NCBI GenBank assembly: GCA_017558505.1
Contig: JAFYUM010000036.1
Span: forward strand, 62,001 to 126,000
DNA length: 64,000 nucleotides
From: Ruminococcus sp.
GTDB lineage: Bacteria > Bacillota > Clostridia > Oscillospirales > Ruminococcaceae
Direction of reading: 5' to 3'
Below are positions 33,905-42,583 of this stretch, piece after piece. The stretch's first letter is position 1; every line of letters starts with the position of its first letter. A program made the translations under genes and the position numbers. The notes beneath the pieces were generated by a model. It was not told the origin of the DNA, searched no databases, and saw nothing but the letters and a program-made list of their open reading frames with translations.

Positions 33905-34174
33905 TCACTTCTGACTGTAGATAAGATTCATAAGTCCAAGGAAACCTGAATCAAGCAGACCTACGAGAACAGCTGATGCAGCAACAACAGCAAGAACGAT
34001 AGCTGTGTTGTTGATAACAGTTTTCTTTGTGGGCCATACAACTTTTTTGAATTCAATCTTAAGTTCCTTAAACCACTTCGCAACCTTGTTAGGCTGCTTC
34101 TTTTCGGATTTTTTTTCCTTTTTATCCTTCTTCTCGGATACTTCGGAAGCTGTGTTTTCTTTGTTCTTAGCCAT
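33905..34174 (-). CDS. secE: preprotein translocase subunit SecE
   Basis: 89 residues: a Lys/Glu-rich N terminus, the conserved VAKWFKELKIEFKKVVWPTK amphipathic segment, and one C-terminal membrane span (about residues 60-85), the short form usual in Gram-positives. Part of the SecYEG channel. ATG at 34174 is selected because AAGGAG lies 9 bp upstream. Confidence 0.95.
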   Translation of the reverse strand: MAKNKENTASEVSEKKDKKEKKSEKKQPNKVAKWFKELKIEFKKVVWPTKKTVINNTAIVLAVVAASAVLVGLLDSGFLGLMNLIYSQK

Positions 34175-34191
34175 AAGAATACTCCTTCCGA

Positions 34192-34341
34192 TTACTTTGT
34201 TTCCTTGTGAAGAGTGTGCTTGCGGCAGAATTTGCAATGCTTCTTCATTTCGATTCTGTCGGGATCGTTCTTCTTGTTCTTCTTGGAAACGTAATTACGC
34301 TGTTTGCACTCTGTGCATGCCAATGTAATTTTGACTCTCAT
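34192..34341 (-). CDS. rpmG: ribosomal protein L33 (bL33), zinc-binding form
   Basis: 49 residues. Four Cys (CTEC near residue 9 and CKFC near residue 36) make this the zinc-binding C+ paralogue; [20 protein letters not shown] is typical L33. AGGAGG supports ATG at 34341. It is the first gene of the secE-nusG-rplKA transcript, with a consensus promoter at 34463-34491. Confidence 0.97.
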   Translation of the reverse strand: MRVKITLACTECKQRNYVSKKNKKNDPDRIEMKKHCKFCRKHTLHKETK

Positions 34342-34462
34342 ATCGGCACCTCCTGAATAGATTACTTCCTCTGCATAGCAGAGATAGGTTGTTTGCCTCC
34401 CTCGGCGGGGTAAGTATGTCCGAAATTCAGACATAAAAAATAACCCCAAATGAGGTAAGTAC

Positions 34463-34491
34463 ATTATATCACATATTTTTCCCTTTGTCAA
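34463..34491 (-). promoter_or_regulatory. perfect-consensus sigma-A promoter of the rpmG-secE-nusG-rplKA operon
   Basis: On the minus strand: TTGACA (34486-34491), 17-bp spacer, TATAAT (34463-34468). The leader to rpmG is about 120 nt. Confidence 0.88.
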
Positions 34492-34531
34492 GGGCTTTTT
34501 CTAAAATTTATCATTTATTTTGCAGAATTTA

Positions 34532-34557
34532 TAAAGGACAGCCGTAGCTGTCCTTTA
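34532..34557 (-). terminator. terminator of the GH9 gene
   Basis: A perfect 11-bp stem TAAAGGACAGC/GCTGTCCTTTA with a 4-nt loop, just past the GH9 stop; the T-run is modest. Confidence 0.65.
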
Positions 34558-34572
34558 CATTAGTATTGTGTT

Positions 34573-37092
34573 TTATGCTACTGGAAGCTTAGCTATAAGC
34601 TTTGCGTCAAATTTCTGAATTGCAAGTGCGTCAGAGGCGGTTACACCTTCTTCGCCGTCAACGTCGGCATTTGCAAAGCCTTTTTCTGAAAGTGCGTACT
34701 TGTCAGAGTTGCCGATGCACTGGAAAATAGCAGCTGCGTCAGCAATTGATACTGTTCCGTCACAGTTAGCGTCACCTGCGAGAGTTTCAGTTGTGCCGCC
34801 TATAGGATCTGTAGTAGGTTCTGTAGTAGGCTCTGTTGTGGGCTCTGTAGTAGGTTCTGTAGGCTCGGGAACAACAGGAACTGAACCGTCAGGTTCTATA
34901 CCGCCAACCAGTGTGTCACCGTCGTAAATACAGATTCCTTCTGCCTTTACTTCGTTACCTGTGCCGAAGAATGCGTCATCTTCCTTATAAATAGTAAGTC
35001 CGTCGTAGCTTGTATCGTTTGAGGGATCCCACTTGTCACCGTAGTACATACCTACTGTGAACTGATACTTCTTACCGGAGTTTGCGATCTTGTAATCATC
35101 GAATTTAATTTCAACATAGTAAGTATCTGCAAGCTTGTCGTACTTGTGGATACCTGTAATAACACCATCAGCGGGAGCAGCTTCAACAGCGGCCTGGTCG
35201 TAAAGTTCAGAAGCTTTTACACTGTCAATATTAGAGATTTCCTTTGAATTGAAGTAGTATCTTACTGAAATTTCCTTTGAACCCTTTGTGGAGTCAGTCA
35301 TAACCATGAAGGATACCTTTGTAACACCACAGCCGTCAGCATTGAGGTCGTCAATACCGCAAGCGTTGATCCAGTAGTTGTTTCCGCCGCCTTCACCTGC
35401 GATGAATTTAGGATCGGGTGGGAAATTCTTTGTGGGTGCCATTTCTTCTGTGCCGAAGAATTCGTAAAGACCTGCGCAGGCACCTACGAATGCGGCATTA
35501 TAGTCGATTGTAACCTCGTTGTCGATCCAGTCTTCTGTCATATCGTTGTGCTCGTCAGATGAACCGGGGCCTCCTGCGAGAGCGCCGTAGAGAACGTATC
35601 TGTGTTCGTCGGGATCTTCACACTTTGTAAGACCTGAAGCGGCTCTGTGGTGGGGATATTTAGCGGAATTTTCGTTGTAACCTACGATAAGACTTCTGCT
35701 GCCGTGTGTAGGACCACCTGTTTTTGCAGATTCCTCAAATGTAAGGTCGTTGTCGCCCATGAGGTAGTGCATCTGTTTCTGTGCCCATTTGGAGAATTCA
35801 CCGGGCTGTCCGTTGTTTGTGTACTTATCATAAACAAGTCCAATAAGTTGCATAGCTGTGTTATAACGAGCTGAACCCCACTGGTTGAGGAATGCGTAAC
35901 CCTGGGGAGTTTCAAGTCCCTGCCATGTTGGGAGACACTTCTGAACCTGTTCCCAGATGTTTTCAAATACGTATTCGTTCTTGCCCTGTGCTGTTCTTAA
36001 CATATTGATAAGGTCAACTTCGGGGTATTCCTGGTTGATACGAGCCCATACGCAAGCTGCACCGCTCCATACGTCGTTCCAACAGAAGCACCAGCCACTT
36101 GGAGCATAGTAATCGTAATGGGGAGCACCTGCTTCAAGATATGATACATCTTCTGTACAAAGGAAGAGCCAGCCTGCTGCCCAGCAGAAATCGTCTACCC
36201 ATTTTTCTGAACGGTAGTAACCTTTAGGACCGTCAGCGTTATCGCTGAGAACAGCCTCTGCGCCGTGCTTTTCAAGAGCTGTTACGCTGAAATCCCAGAG
36301 GGCCTTTGCGTAGTCAAGAGATTTTTCAGCATATTCGGGATCTGTATCCTTGAAGTTGAGGTAGTTGAGGGCGAGAGAAGCGGCGGCAGATGTTGTGTAA
36401 TCAATCTGCGGCTTATCTGCGGTAAGGAAGAAAGCAGGTCTGCCCATTTCGTCAATTTCAGGGGAATTCCAGTAAGCGTGGTCGATATCGCCGTCACCTA
36501 CCTGATAACAATGAGCAATAACCTCACCGCTGTCATCACGGAATGTACACTTCATAAGGTAATCGTTGAAATAACGAAGAATTGTTTCGATATGGTCGTC
36601 CTGACCTGTCTTTACATAGGAATCACGGAACTCGTAATAACCCCAGCCGAGAGCGGAAGCGGAATAGTTTTCGGGCATACCGAACTGAACGTGGTCACCG
36701 GCATCGTGGAAACCGCCTGCAACGTCAACACAGCCGTCGCCGTCGGGGTCGAGGACGTCCTTGTATTTATCAATGAATGACTGTGAAAGGTTGGTACCGA
36801 CAAAGTCGTCTGAAATACCTGCAACAAGCTCAACCTCTGCATCGTAGGTGTGGCAGTCGCCTCTCCACTTGTAGCGGTTGTTCTCGTTTACTTCTGTTCC
36901 GCACATATTTGCGTCGTAGAAGTAAATTGAATACTGAAGTGCGCGGGCATAGTCGAATTCAAGACCTGAATCGTTTGCAAGAGAATCAGCGAGCTCCTCT
37001 GCAGCGTTTACGGCAGGAGTGAAGGCTGTAAGCTGGGAAACAGCGACAGCTGCACACATAGCTACCGAAACGAATCTTTTGAATGTTTTCAT
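34573..37092 (-). CDS. cellulosomal GH9 endoglucanase: GH9 - CBM3-like - Thr/Pro/Glu linker - dockerin
   Basis: 839 residues. Residues 1-30 are a signal peptide ending VNA. The GH9 (alpha/alpha)6 domain spans about 40-555 with FDYARALQYSIYFYDANMCG, VAGGFHDAGDHVQFGMP (catalytic Asp130 and Asp133) and the late acid region DNEVTIDYNAAFVGACAGLY. About 565-735 is a CBM3c-like beta domain (SVRYYFNSKEI, KWDPSNDTSYDGLTIY), an arrangement known for processive endoglucanases. A PTTEPTTEPTTEP linker leads to a C-terminal dockerin (GDANCDGTVSIADAAAIF, then EGVTASDALAIQKFDAK). It is secreted and should dock on a scaffoldin to cut cellulose. GGAGG precedes the start. The dockerin closely matches that at 6263-9436. 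Confidence 0.95.
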   Translation of the reverse strand: MKTFKRFVSVAMCAAVAVSQLTAFTPAVNAAEELADSLANDSGLEFDYARALQYSIYFYDANMCGTEVNENNRYKWRGDCHTYDAEVELVAGISDDFVGTNLSQSFIDKYKDVLDPDGDGCVDVAGGFHDAGDHVQFGMPENYSASALGWGYYEFRDSYVKTGQDDHIETILRYFNDYLMKCTFRDDSGEVIAHCYQVGDGDIDHAYWNSPEIDEMGRPAFFLTADKPQIDYTTSAAASLALNYLNFKDTDPEYAEKSLDYAKALWDFSVTALEKHGAEAVLSDNADGPKGYYRSEKWVDDFCWAAGWLFLCTEDVSYLEAGAPHYDYYAPSGWCFCWNDVWSGAACVWARINQEYPEVDLINMLRTAQGKNEYVFENIWEQVQKCLPTWQGLETPQGYAFLNQWGSARYNTAMQLIGLVYDKYTNNGQPGEFSKWAQKQMHYLMGDNDLTFEESAKTGGPTHGSRSLIVGYNENSAKYPHHRAASGLTKCEDPDEHRYVLYGALAGGPGSSDEHNDMTEDWIDNEVTIDYNAAFVGACAGLYEFFGTEEMAPTKNFPPDPKFIAGEGGGNNYWINACGIDDLNADGCGVTKVSFMVMTDSTKGSKEISVRYYFNSKEISNIDSVKASELYDQAAVEAAPADGVITGIHKYDKLADTYYVEIKFDDYKIANSGKKYQFTVGMYYGDKWDPSNDTSYDGLTIYKEDDAFFGTGNEVKAEGICIYDGDTLVGGIEPDGSVPVVPEPTEPTTEPTTEPTTEPTTDPIGGTTETLAGDANCDGTVSIADAAAIFQCIGNSDKYALSEKGFANADVDGEEGVTASDALAIQKFDAKLIAKLPVA

Positions 37093-37123
37093 TCTTAAAA
37101 CCTCCGTATTTTTTCTACGTTTA

Positions 37124-37171
37124 GCCTTGTTTAATGATCATTTAATCTATCCCTCGATAATTTAACAAGGC
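37124..37171. repeat. 11-bp inverted repeat in the GH9 5' leader
   Basis: GCCTTGTTTAA (37124-37134) faces TTTAACAAGGC (37161-37171), 26 bp apart, 32 bp upstream of the cellulase start. Candidate operator or mRNA hairpin. Confidence 0.45.
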
Positions 37172-37269
37172 AATTCAACATCGGGTATACTTATCATAAC
37201 ATATTATTCATAAAAAATCAATAGTTTTTTTGCGGTTTTTTCAGAAATTTGTCATTTATTGCGAGGTTT

Positions 37270-38163
37270 TTATTTATTGCGTTTTCTTTTTCTTCCGGAT
37301 AATGTTGAAAAGGACAGGATTAAAATTATAATTCCGCCTGCCAGAAGAAAAACAGAAGGAATAGCGACACGCTGACCATTGACACGCTGAATTGCAAAAG
37401 CCTGTACGAAATCGTCTGCATTTTCAAATGAAAGTGAATTTTCATCGGCATAGCTGTTGGCGGCTGATTTTTTCTTTCCGAGTATGGTGAAACCCTCAAT
37501 CTGCGATGCTCCTGAATCGGTGGGGGCGTATCCGAGGGAACATATTCCAAGTTGCTCTACGGTAGGGGGCACGTAAAGGGAATCCATGCCGCACATATAA
37601 AAGGAGCAATCACCGACATAGCGGAGTGTGTTTCCAAGGGAAACGGAGGAGAGGGAAGTGCATCCGCTGAAACAGAAATCGCCTATTTCTGAGATGTTGT
37701 CGTTGATATCAATTGAAACAAGGCTTGTACAGCTGCGGAAACAGGAGTCGGGGAGACGGGTGATTTTATCAGACAGGGAAACGGCAGAAAGGCTTTCGCA
37801 GCCATTGAAGCAGCCCATTCCGATTTCCTTTACAGAATCGGGGATTGATATGCTTTGAAGCGAAAAACAGGCATAAAAAGCGTGGTGCCCGATTTTTTCA
37901 ATAGTTTCGGGCAGTGCAATATGTTTCAGACTTCCGCACTCATAAAAAGCGTTGTCACGTATTTCTGTCACACGGCAGCCCCCGACTGTTTCGGGGATAT
38001 CAATATAGACGGGCTCTCCTTCGAAACCTGTAATTGTGGCTTCATTGTTGATTATTGTGTAGACGTAGCCTGCGTCATTTTCGGCTGCATAAGCAGAAAG
38101 TGGCGTGAGTGCTGAAACGGCAGTTATTGCTGATAAAGCGGCGGATAAAATTATTTTTTTCAT
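37270..38163 (-). CDS. BspA-type leucine-rich-repeat surface protein with C-terminal membrane anchor
   Basis: 297 residues. Residues 1-26 are a signal peptide (ending AYAA). About six LRR_5 repeats follow, each in the form C-x-SL-x-x-I-x-[IL]PD/PET-[IV]-x-x-I-G-x-x-x-F (for example SLQSISIPDSVKEIGMGCF). A short spacer leads to a membrane segment (residues about 265-287, PSVFLLAGGIIILILSF) and a basic tail (GRKRKRNK), which anchor it outside the membrane. BspA-like repeats bind host or plant polymers or proteins in other bacteria; the ligand here is unknown. AAGGAG lies 6 bp upstream. Confidence 0.85.
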   Translation of the reverse strand: MKKIILSAALSAITAVSALTPLSAYAAENDAGYVYTIINNEATITGFEGEPVYIDIPETVGGCRVTEIRDNAFYECGSLKHIALPETIEKIGHHAFYACFSLQSISIPDSVKEIGMGCFNGCESLSAVSLSDKITRLPDSCFRSCTSLVSIDINDNISEIGDFCFSGCTSLSSVSLGNTLRYVGDCSFYMCGMDSLYVPPTVEQLGICSLGYAPTDSGASQIEGFTILGKKKSAANSYADENSLSFENADDFVQAFAIQRVNGQRVAIPSVFLLAGGIIILILSFSTLSGRKRKRNK

Positions 38164-38394
38164 ATGTTTTTCTCCTTGGATTTCTTTTGTTTACCCTTAT
38201 ATTATAATGTGTAAATATTGTTCCGTAAAGTCAAAAATTCCTTGAAAATAATATGTTTTCCGACGGGAAATACGCTGATTTTACGGGAAATACTTTTCTG
38301 CGGCATATTTCTCTGTCGTAAAATGGGGTATTTCAACGGAAAAATCCTGAATAAACTGTGCTGTACTGCCGATATTTAATGTGAGGTGATTTTT

Positions 38395-39057
38395 ATGAGA
38401 AAACATACAAATATAATCCTGGTCTGCGGCTTTATTTTTACCTTACTTATTTCAAACGGAATTGGATTTGTCTGTGACGGCATACGGCTTGATTCACTGC
38501 GTAAAAGTGTCTTGCGGCTTCATATTCTTGCGGATTCTGATACAGAAGATGCACAGAAGCTGAAACTGAAAGTCCGTGACGGACTGCTTCAATCGGAAAT
38601 TTTTGAAGGCTGTGATACCCTTGCGGAGGCAGAGTTGACAGCAGCGGAAAATCTTGATATAATAGAGGAGAAAGCGGAGGAAATACTTCGCAAAAACGGC
38701 TGCTTCCTTCCTGTTACCGCTGAACTTGCCGACGTGGTATTTGATGAACGTGTTTATGAAGATATTACTATGCCGGCGGGGGAATACCGTACGCTTCGTG
38801 TGAAAATCGGCTCTGCGCAAGGGAAAAACTGGTGGTGCGTTATGTATCCTCCCCTTTGTTTACCACCGGCTTGTGGTGAAGGGTGTGAAGAAAATGTTGA
38901 AAAATCCGACTCCGCAGAAGAATATTTTACTGAGGAGGAAAAGGATATTCTTCATTATCCTGAAAAATATGAGGTTCGTTTTGCTGTATGGGATAAAATA
39001 AAGGAAATTATTGATAAATATACTGTGCATAATGACAAAATAGAAGAAAAAGCTTGA
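38395..39057 (+). CDS. spoIIR: stage II sporulation protein R
   Basis: 220 residues: an N-terminal signal/anchor (about residues 6-25), then the SpoIIR core: LRKSVLRLHILADSDTEDAQ, LKLKVRDGLL, and YRTLRVKIGSAQGKNWWCVM followed by YPPLC. SpoIIR is made in the forespore and activates SpoIIGA in the mother cell to process pro-sigma-E. ATG at 38395 has GAGGTG 7 bp upstream; a GTG at 38386 overlaps that site and is less likely. The stop codon overlaps the infC promoter's -35 box. Confidence 0.92.
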   Translation: MRKHTNIILVCGFIFTLLISNGIGFVCDGIRLDSLRKSVLRLHILADSDTEDAQKLKLKVRDGLLQSEIFEGCDTLAEAELTAAENLDIIEEKAEEILRKNGCFLPVTAELADVVFDERVYEDITMPAGEYRTLRVKIGSAQGKNWWCVMYPPLCLPPACGEGCEENVEKSDSAEEYFTEEEKDILHYPEKYEVRFAVWDKIKEIIDKYTVHNDKIEEKA

Positions 39058-39082
39058 CAAATTGTAAGAAATGGTGTATACT
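39054..39082 (+). promoter_or_regulatory. sigma-A promoter of the infC-rpmI-rplT operon
   Basis: TTGACA (39054-39059), 17-bp spacer, TATACT (39077-39082). The -35 box overlaps the spoIIR stop codon. Confidence 0.85.
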
Positions 39083-39230
39083 ATTTGAGTAAGAAAGCAG
39101 AACAAGTCCGTTCTCACCGTCAGGCATAGCTTAAACGGTCAATATGTAGAGCCTTTAATAGGATAATTGCGTATTGTGTGAGTGTGGATATTTCTGCACT
39201 CACTTATTTTATGTCCGGAGGTGCTTGAAC
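39083..39230 (+). promoter_or_regulatory. infC operon 5' leader with a candidate attenuator hairpin
   Basis: About 140 nt of untranslated leader. GTGAGTG (39178-39184) pairs with CACTCAC (39197-39203) and TTATTTTAT follows, a weak terminator shape just before the ribosome-binding site. Leaders of this operon in Bacillota are known to be controlled by L20; this one is placed by position, not by a covariance match. Confidence 0.5.
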
Positions 39231-39746
39231 ATTAGCAAACAGGAACTGCAGATCAACGAAGATATCAGAGATAAAGAAATTCTCGTTATCGACGATGAAG
39301 GAAAGAAACTTGGCACAATGTCTGCCAAAGATGCCCAGAAATTAGCTTACGAAAAGGACTTGGATCTTGTTAAGATTGCTCCCCAGGCAACACCACCCGT
39401 ATGCCGTATTATGGACTACGGAAAGTATTGCTTCGAACAGGCTAAACGTGAAAAAGAAGCGAAGAAAAACCAGAAAATAGTCGCTATCAAGGAGATACGT
39501 ATGTTCTCCACTATTGATACCCACGATTTTGAAACAAAGGTCAACCAAGCTGTCAAATTCCTTCAGGGAGGCGACAAGCTCAAGGTATCCGTAAGATTCC
39601 GCAAGAGAGCAATTGCTCACCCAGAACTCGGTGCAGAGCTGCTTGATCGCTTCAAGGAGGCTGTTTCTGCAGCAGGTTCTGTTGACAAGCCGGCTAAAAT
39701 GGAGGGACGCAGCATGGTTATGTTTGTAAGTCCCAAAAAGAACTGA
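39231..39746 (+). CDS. infC: translation initiation factor IF-3, probable AUU start
   Basis: 171 residues. QINEDIRDKEILVIDDEGKK, SAKDAQKLAYEKDLDLVKIA and PPVCRIMDYGKYCFEQAKRE are classical IF-3, and the C-terminal domain (VRFRKRAIAHPELGAELLDR) completes it. No ATG fits: GGAGG at 39217-39221 is followed 9 bp later by ATT (39231), in frame at the expected N terminus. AUU starts are known for infC in other bacteria and allow IF-3 to limit its own translation. An in-frame TTG at 39225 lies only 3 bp from the Shine-Dalgarno. IF-3 binds the 30S subunit and checks start codons. Confidence 0.95.
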   Translation: MSKQELQINEDIRDKEILVIDDEGKKLGTMSAKDAQKLAYEKDLDLVKIAPQATPPVCRIMDYGKYCFEQAKREKEAKKNQKIVAIKEIRMFSTIDTHDFETKVNQAVKFLQGGDKLKVSVRFRKRAIAHPELGAELLDRFKEAVSAAGSVDKPAKMEGRSMVMFVSPKKN

Positions 39747-39773
39747 TAAGTTCTAATTAAGGAGGAATATTCA

Positions 39774-39977
39774 ATGGCAAAGGTTAAGGTTAAAACTCAT
39801 TCCGGTGCAAAGAAGCGTTTTAAGATTACAGGAAACGGCAAGGTAAAGTACCAGCACACAAACAAGAGACACAGACTTACACAGAAGGATACAAAGCGTA
39901 AGAGAATTGCTCGTAACGCAGGTGTTGCAGGAAGCGCTAACGCTCCTACAATCAAGCAGCTCGTTCCTTATATGTAA
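39774..39977 (+). CDS. rpmI: ribosomal protein L35 (bL35)
   Basis: 67 residues, highly basic. [20 protein letters not shown] near the start and [10 protein letters not shown] are typical of L35. It lies 27 bp after infC with a strong GGAGG, in the conserved infC-rpmI-rplT order. Confidence 0.97.
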   Translation: MAKVKVKTHSGAKKRFKITGNGKVKYQHTNKRHRLTQKDTKRKRIARNAGVAGSANAPTIKQLVPYM

Positions 39978-40036
39978 TCTGACGGGAGATTGTCCCGAAC
40001 AACGTTTATTACTATTAATTCCGGAGGTATAAGATT

Positions 40037-40390
40037 ATGGCACGTATTAAAGGTGCAATGATGACTCGTAAGAGAAGAAACAAGACATTAAAGCTCGCAA
40101 AGGGCTACTGGGGCGCAAAGAGCAAGCACTTCAAGATGGCTAAACAGGCTGTTATGAAGTCAGGCAACTACGCTTACGTAGGAAGAAAGCTCAAGAAGAG
40201 AACTTTCAGACAGCTCTGGATCGCAAGAATTTCAGCTGCTGCAAAAATGAATGGTATGAACTATTCTACATTTATGAACGGCTGCAAGAAGGCTGGCATC
40301 ACACTCAACAGAAAGATGCTCTCCGAAATTGCTATCAATGACGCTGCAGGTTTTGCTGCAATCGTTGAAAAGGCAAAGGCTGCTCTTTAA
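40037..40390 (+). CDS. rplT: ribosomal protein L20 (bL20)
   Basis: 117 residues. [60 protein letters not shown] and [10 protein letters not shown] are diagnostic. L20 is needed early in 50S assembly and in Bacillota represses its own operon through the leader. GGAGG precedes ATG; a terminator follows. Confidence 0.98.
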   Translation: MARIKGAMMTRKRRNKTLKLAKGYWGAKSKHFKMAKQAVMKSGNYAYVGRKLKKRTFRQLWIARISAAAKMNGMNYSTFMNGCKKAGITLNRKMLSEIAINDAAGFAAIVEKAKAAL

Positions 40391-40405
40391 TCACAATTGT
40401 ACGAC

Positions 40406-40439
40406 AACACGCTCCTATATATAAAGAGCGTGTTTTGTT
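40406..40439 (+). terminator. terminator of the infC-rpmI-rplT operon
   Basis: A 9-bp stem AACACGCTC/GAGCGTGTT with an 11-nt loop, then TTGTTGT. Confidence 0.75.
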
Positions 40440-40466
40440 GTACTTGGAATAGGAGAGGATGGAATA

Positions 40467-41249
40467 TTGGAAAACATTATTACATCTAAAGATAATCCCG
40501 TTATAAAGCTGTATCAGAAGCTTTCTTCTTCGAAAAAAGAAAGGCTTCAGTACGGCTTATTCGTGTTGGAGGGATTACGTATAACTGAGGACGCTCTTCA
40601 TGAGGAAAGCGGCTTAACTCACCTTATATTGACAAAAAATGCCTATGAAAAATATGGCGAAAATCTATTACAGGCTGATTTGAGAAATACAAAAACTCTT
40701 GTTATTTCAAATGAACTTGGCAATAGAATTGCCTCTACGGATACGACACAGGGAGTATTTGCAATATGCTCCATTCCTGCGGCGAAAAAGCCTGTGTTCA
40801 GTGATAATTGCAGATATGCCGTACTCTACGGCTTGCAGGATCCCGGCAATGTGGGTATGATCATCCGTACTGCTGATGCTCTCGGAATTGACGGAGTTAT
40901 ACTTTCGGGTAGCTGTGACCTTTACAGTCCGAAGGTTATACGTGCAACTATGGGCTCAGTTTTTCGCATGAATATCTGTATAGAAAATGATACTGAAGCC
41001 CTTTTTTCTATGCTTGATGACGGAGGTGTATGTACATCTGCAGCTGTTATTGACACAGACGCACACAGAGTTACCGACATAAGCTTTGAGGGTAGACAGG
41101 CAGTTTTTATTGGCAACGAGGGAAGCGGACTTCCCCGTGATATTGCAATGAGATGCACAAGACGCATTACAATTCCTATGAACGGTACTATAAACTCACT
41201 CAATGCAGCTATGGCTGCCGGTATTCTTATGTGGGAGCTGGGAAAATGA
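40467..41249 (+). CDS. TrmH/SpoU family RNA methyltransferase
   Basis: 260 residues. An N-terminal substrate-binding region (NPVIKLYQKLSSSKKERLQ, LFVLEGLRITEDAL) precedes the SPOUT knot: VLYGLQDPGNVGMIIRTADA, VFIGNEGSGLP and IPMNGTINSLNAAMAAGILM, the three SpoU motifs. It would 2'-O-methylate a ribose in rRNA or tRNA using SAM; the target nucleotide is unknown. The start is TTG at 40467 with a GGAGAGG site upstream. The TGA stop overlaps the dprA ATG. Confidence 0.9.
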   Translation: MENIITSKDNPVIKLYQKLSSSKKERLQYGLFVLEGLRITEDALHEESGLTHLILTKNAYEKYGENLLQADLRNTKTLVISNELGNRIASTDTTQGVFAICSIPAAKKPVFSDNCRYAVLYGLQDPGNVGMIIRTADALGIDGVILSGSCDLYSPKVIRATMGSVFRMNICIENDTEALFSMLDDGGVCTSAAVIDTDAHRVTDISFEGRQAVFIGNEGSGLPRDIAMRCTRRITIPMNGTINSLNAAMAAGILMWELGK

Positions 41250-42529
41250 ATAATAAAAAATATTGGGTATGGCTTGGTATGGTCTTTGGCGGCGGCACAT
41301 ACAGATTATGGCAGTTTATGAGCGTTTTTGAATCTGTCAGGGATGTCTGTATGGAGCTTCTTTCCATAAGCGAAGCGTCAGGTCTTACAAGCAGGGATAT
41401 ACAGAATATAAAAGCATATAATCTTAAAGACGCCGAACTGCTTATTGAAGAGTGTACAAAGAGGGGAATTTCAATTGTCACCTATGAGGATTCGGATTAT
41501 CCCAATCACCTGCGTTTTATAGCAGATCCTCCGCCTGTGCTTTTTTGTATGGGCAATACTGCCTGTCTTTCGGGTACGAGGACTATTACAAGCGTCGGTA
41601 CAAGAAAGGCGGGAAATTACAGCTTATCTGTATGCAGCCGCATATGTACAGAGCTTGCACAGAAAGGCTATGTCATCGTAAGCGGTTTTGCGTTGGGAAT
41701 TGATATAGCATCACATCTTGCCGCTGCGGAGGCAGGATGTCCCACAATCTGCGTTCTTGGCTGCGGTGTCGATGTGGACTATCCAAAGGAGAATGTACAG
41801 TTCAAAGAAAAAATCATACAGTCGGGAGGAGTTTTCGTTTCAGAATATCCCCCCGGAACAAAACCGGGACGAGGAAACTTCCCAAGAAGAAACAGAATAC
41901 TTTCAGCTATCGGAAAGGCTGCAATGATTTTTGAAGCTTCCGATACATCAGGTTCACTTATTACTGCAAGACTTGCGGCAGAACAGGGGCATGAAGTATT
42001 TGTACTTCCGCCTTCGGATATTTTTTCCCATTCCTACAGCGGAAACATTTTGCTCATGAAAGAAGGTGCCGTACCAATTATGGGTACGGAGATTATTGAC
42101 GATTTTTTTCGCAATAATCCATCAATAGCCGCAGAAGTGAAAAACGATGCATATGCTTTTGTGGCAGCAGAACTGCTTTCAGGTGATGGAAAATCTGCAA
42201 GATATGATTTATCAGCTGCCGGTTCTTTTTCAACGGCGGATATGCAGAACAGCATAGCTGAATATGATGAAGAAAATGTGGTACCTGAAGATGAGGAAGC
42301 TTCCGGAATTGCTATGGAAGAACCAATAAAGTCAGAAAAAAGCTTTGAGCATCTTGAGGGGATAAAAAGGTATATAGCGGAAATTATCCGCGATAAAGGC
42401 AGACTCCATGCTGATATTATCTGCAATGAACTCGGAGTTGATTCTGCGGATATTATGGTGGAACTGACAGAGCTTGAAATTCTTGGAATTATCAAAGCCT
42501 GTCCCGGAAGAATATATGAATTAATTTAG
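41246..42529 (+). CDS. dprA: DNA-processing protein DprA
   Basis: 427 residues. An N-terminal SAM-like helical region, the Rossmann core (SVGTRKAGNYSLSVCSRI, IVSGFALGIDIASHLAAAEA, VLGCGVDVDYPKEN, RNRILSAIGKAAMIFEA, GSLITARLAAEQGHEVFVLP) and a C-terminal winged helix (near residues 365-427, HADIICNELGVDSADIMVEL). DprA loads RecA on incoming single-stranded DNA during transformation; it is also common in bacteria not known to be competent. A long acidic segment (about residues 330-360) links core and winged helix. ATG overlaps the upstream stop (ATGA). Confidence 0.94.
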   Translation: MNNKKYWVWLGMVFGGGTYRLWQFMSVFESVRDVCMELLSISEASGLTSRDIQNIKAYNLKDAELLIEECTKRGISIVTYEDSDYPNHLRFIADPPPVLFCMGNTACLSGTRTITSVGTRKAGNYSLSVCSRICTELAQKGYVIVSGFALGIDIASHLAAAEAGCPTICVLGCGVDVDYPKENVQFKEKIIQSGGVFVSEYPPGTKPGRGNFPRRNRILSAIGKAAMIFEASDTSGSLITARLAAEQGHEVFVLPPSDIFSHSYSGNILLMKEGAVPIMGTEIIDDFFRNNPSIAAEVKNDAYAFVAAELLSGDGKSARYDLSAAGSFSTADMQNSIAEYDEENVVPEDEEASGIAMEEPIKSEKSFEHLEGIKRYIAEIIRDKGRLHADIICNELGVDSADIMVELTELEILGIIKACPGRIYELI

Positions 42530-42583
42530 GGCAACAGAATTATTCAAAGGTTCCCTTAGGCATATTTAAGAGGTTAGATATAA

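Noticed and set aside
34780..34870. Regular short repeats resembling a small direct-repeat array
   Set aside because: They encode the Thr/Pro/Glu linker (PTTEPTTEP) of the GH9 protein; spacing is 12 bp and there are no spacers, so not CRISPR.
38290..38330. Possible sigma-F promoter (GCATA ... GGGG) upstream of spoIIR
   Set aside because: The spacing and the -10 sequence fit the sigma-F consensus poorly; not enough to call.
39225..39227. TTG as the infC start
   Set aside because: Only 3 bp from GGAGG; ATT at 39231 has normal spacing and is a known infC start codon.
41153..41245. Longer dprA starting inside the methyltransferase gene
   Set aside because: The extra 31 residues overlap conserved trmH codons in another frame and have no ribosome-binding site; ATG at 41246 overlaps the stop as ATGA.
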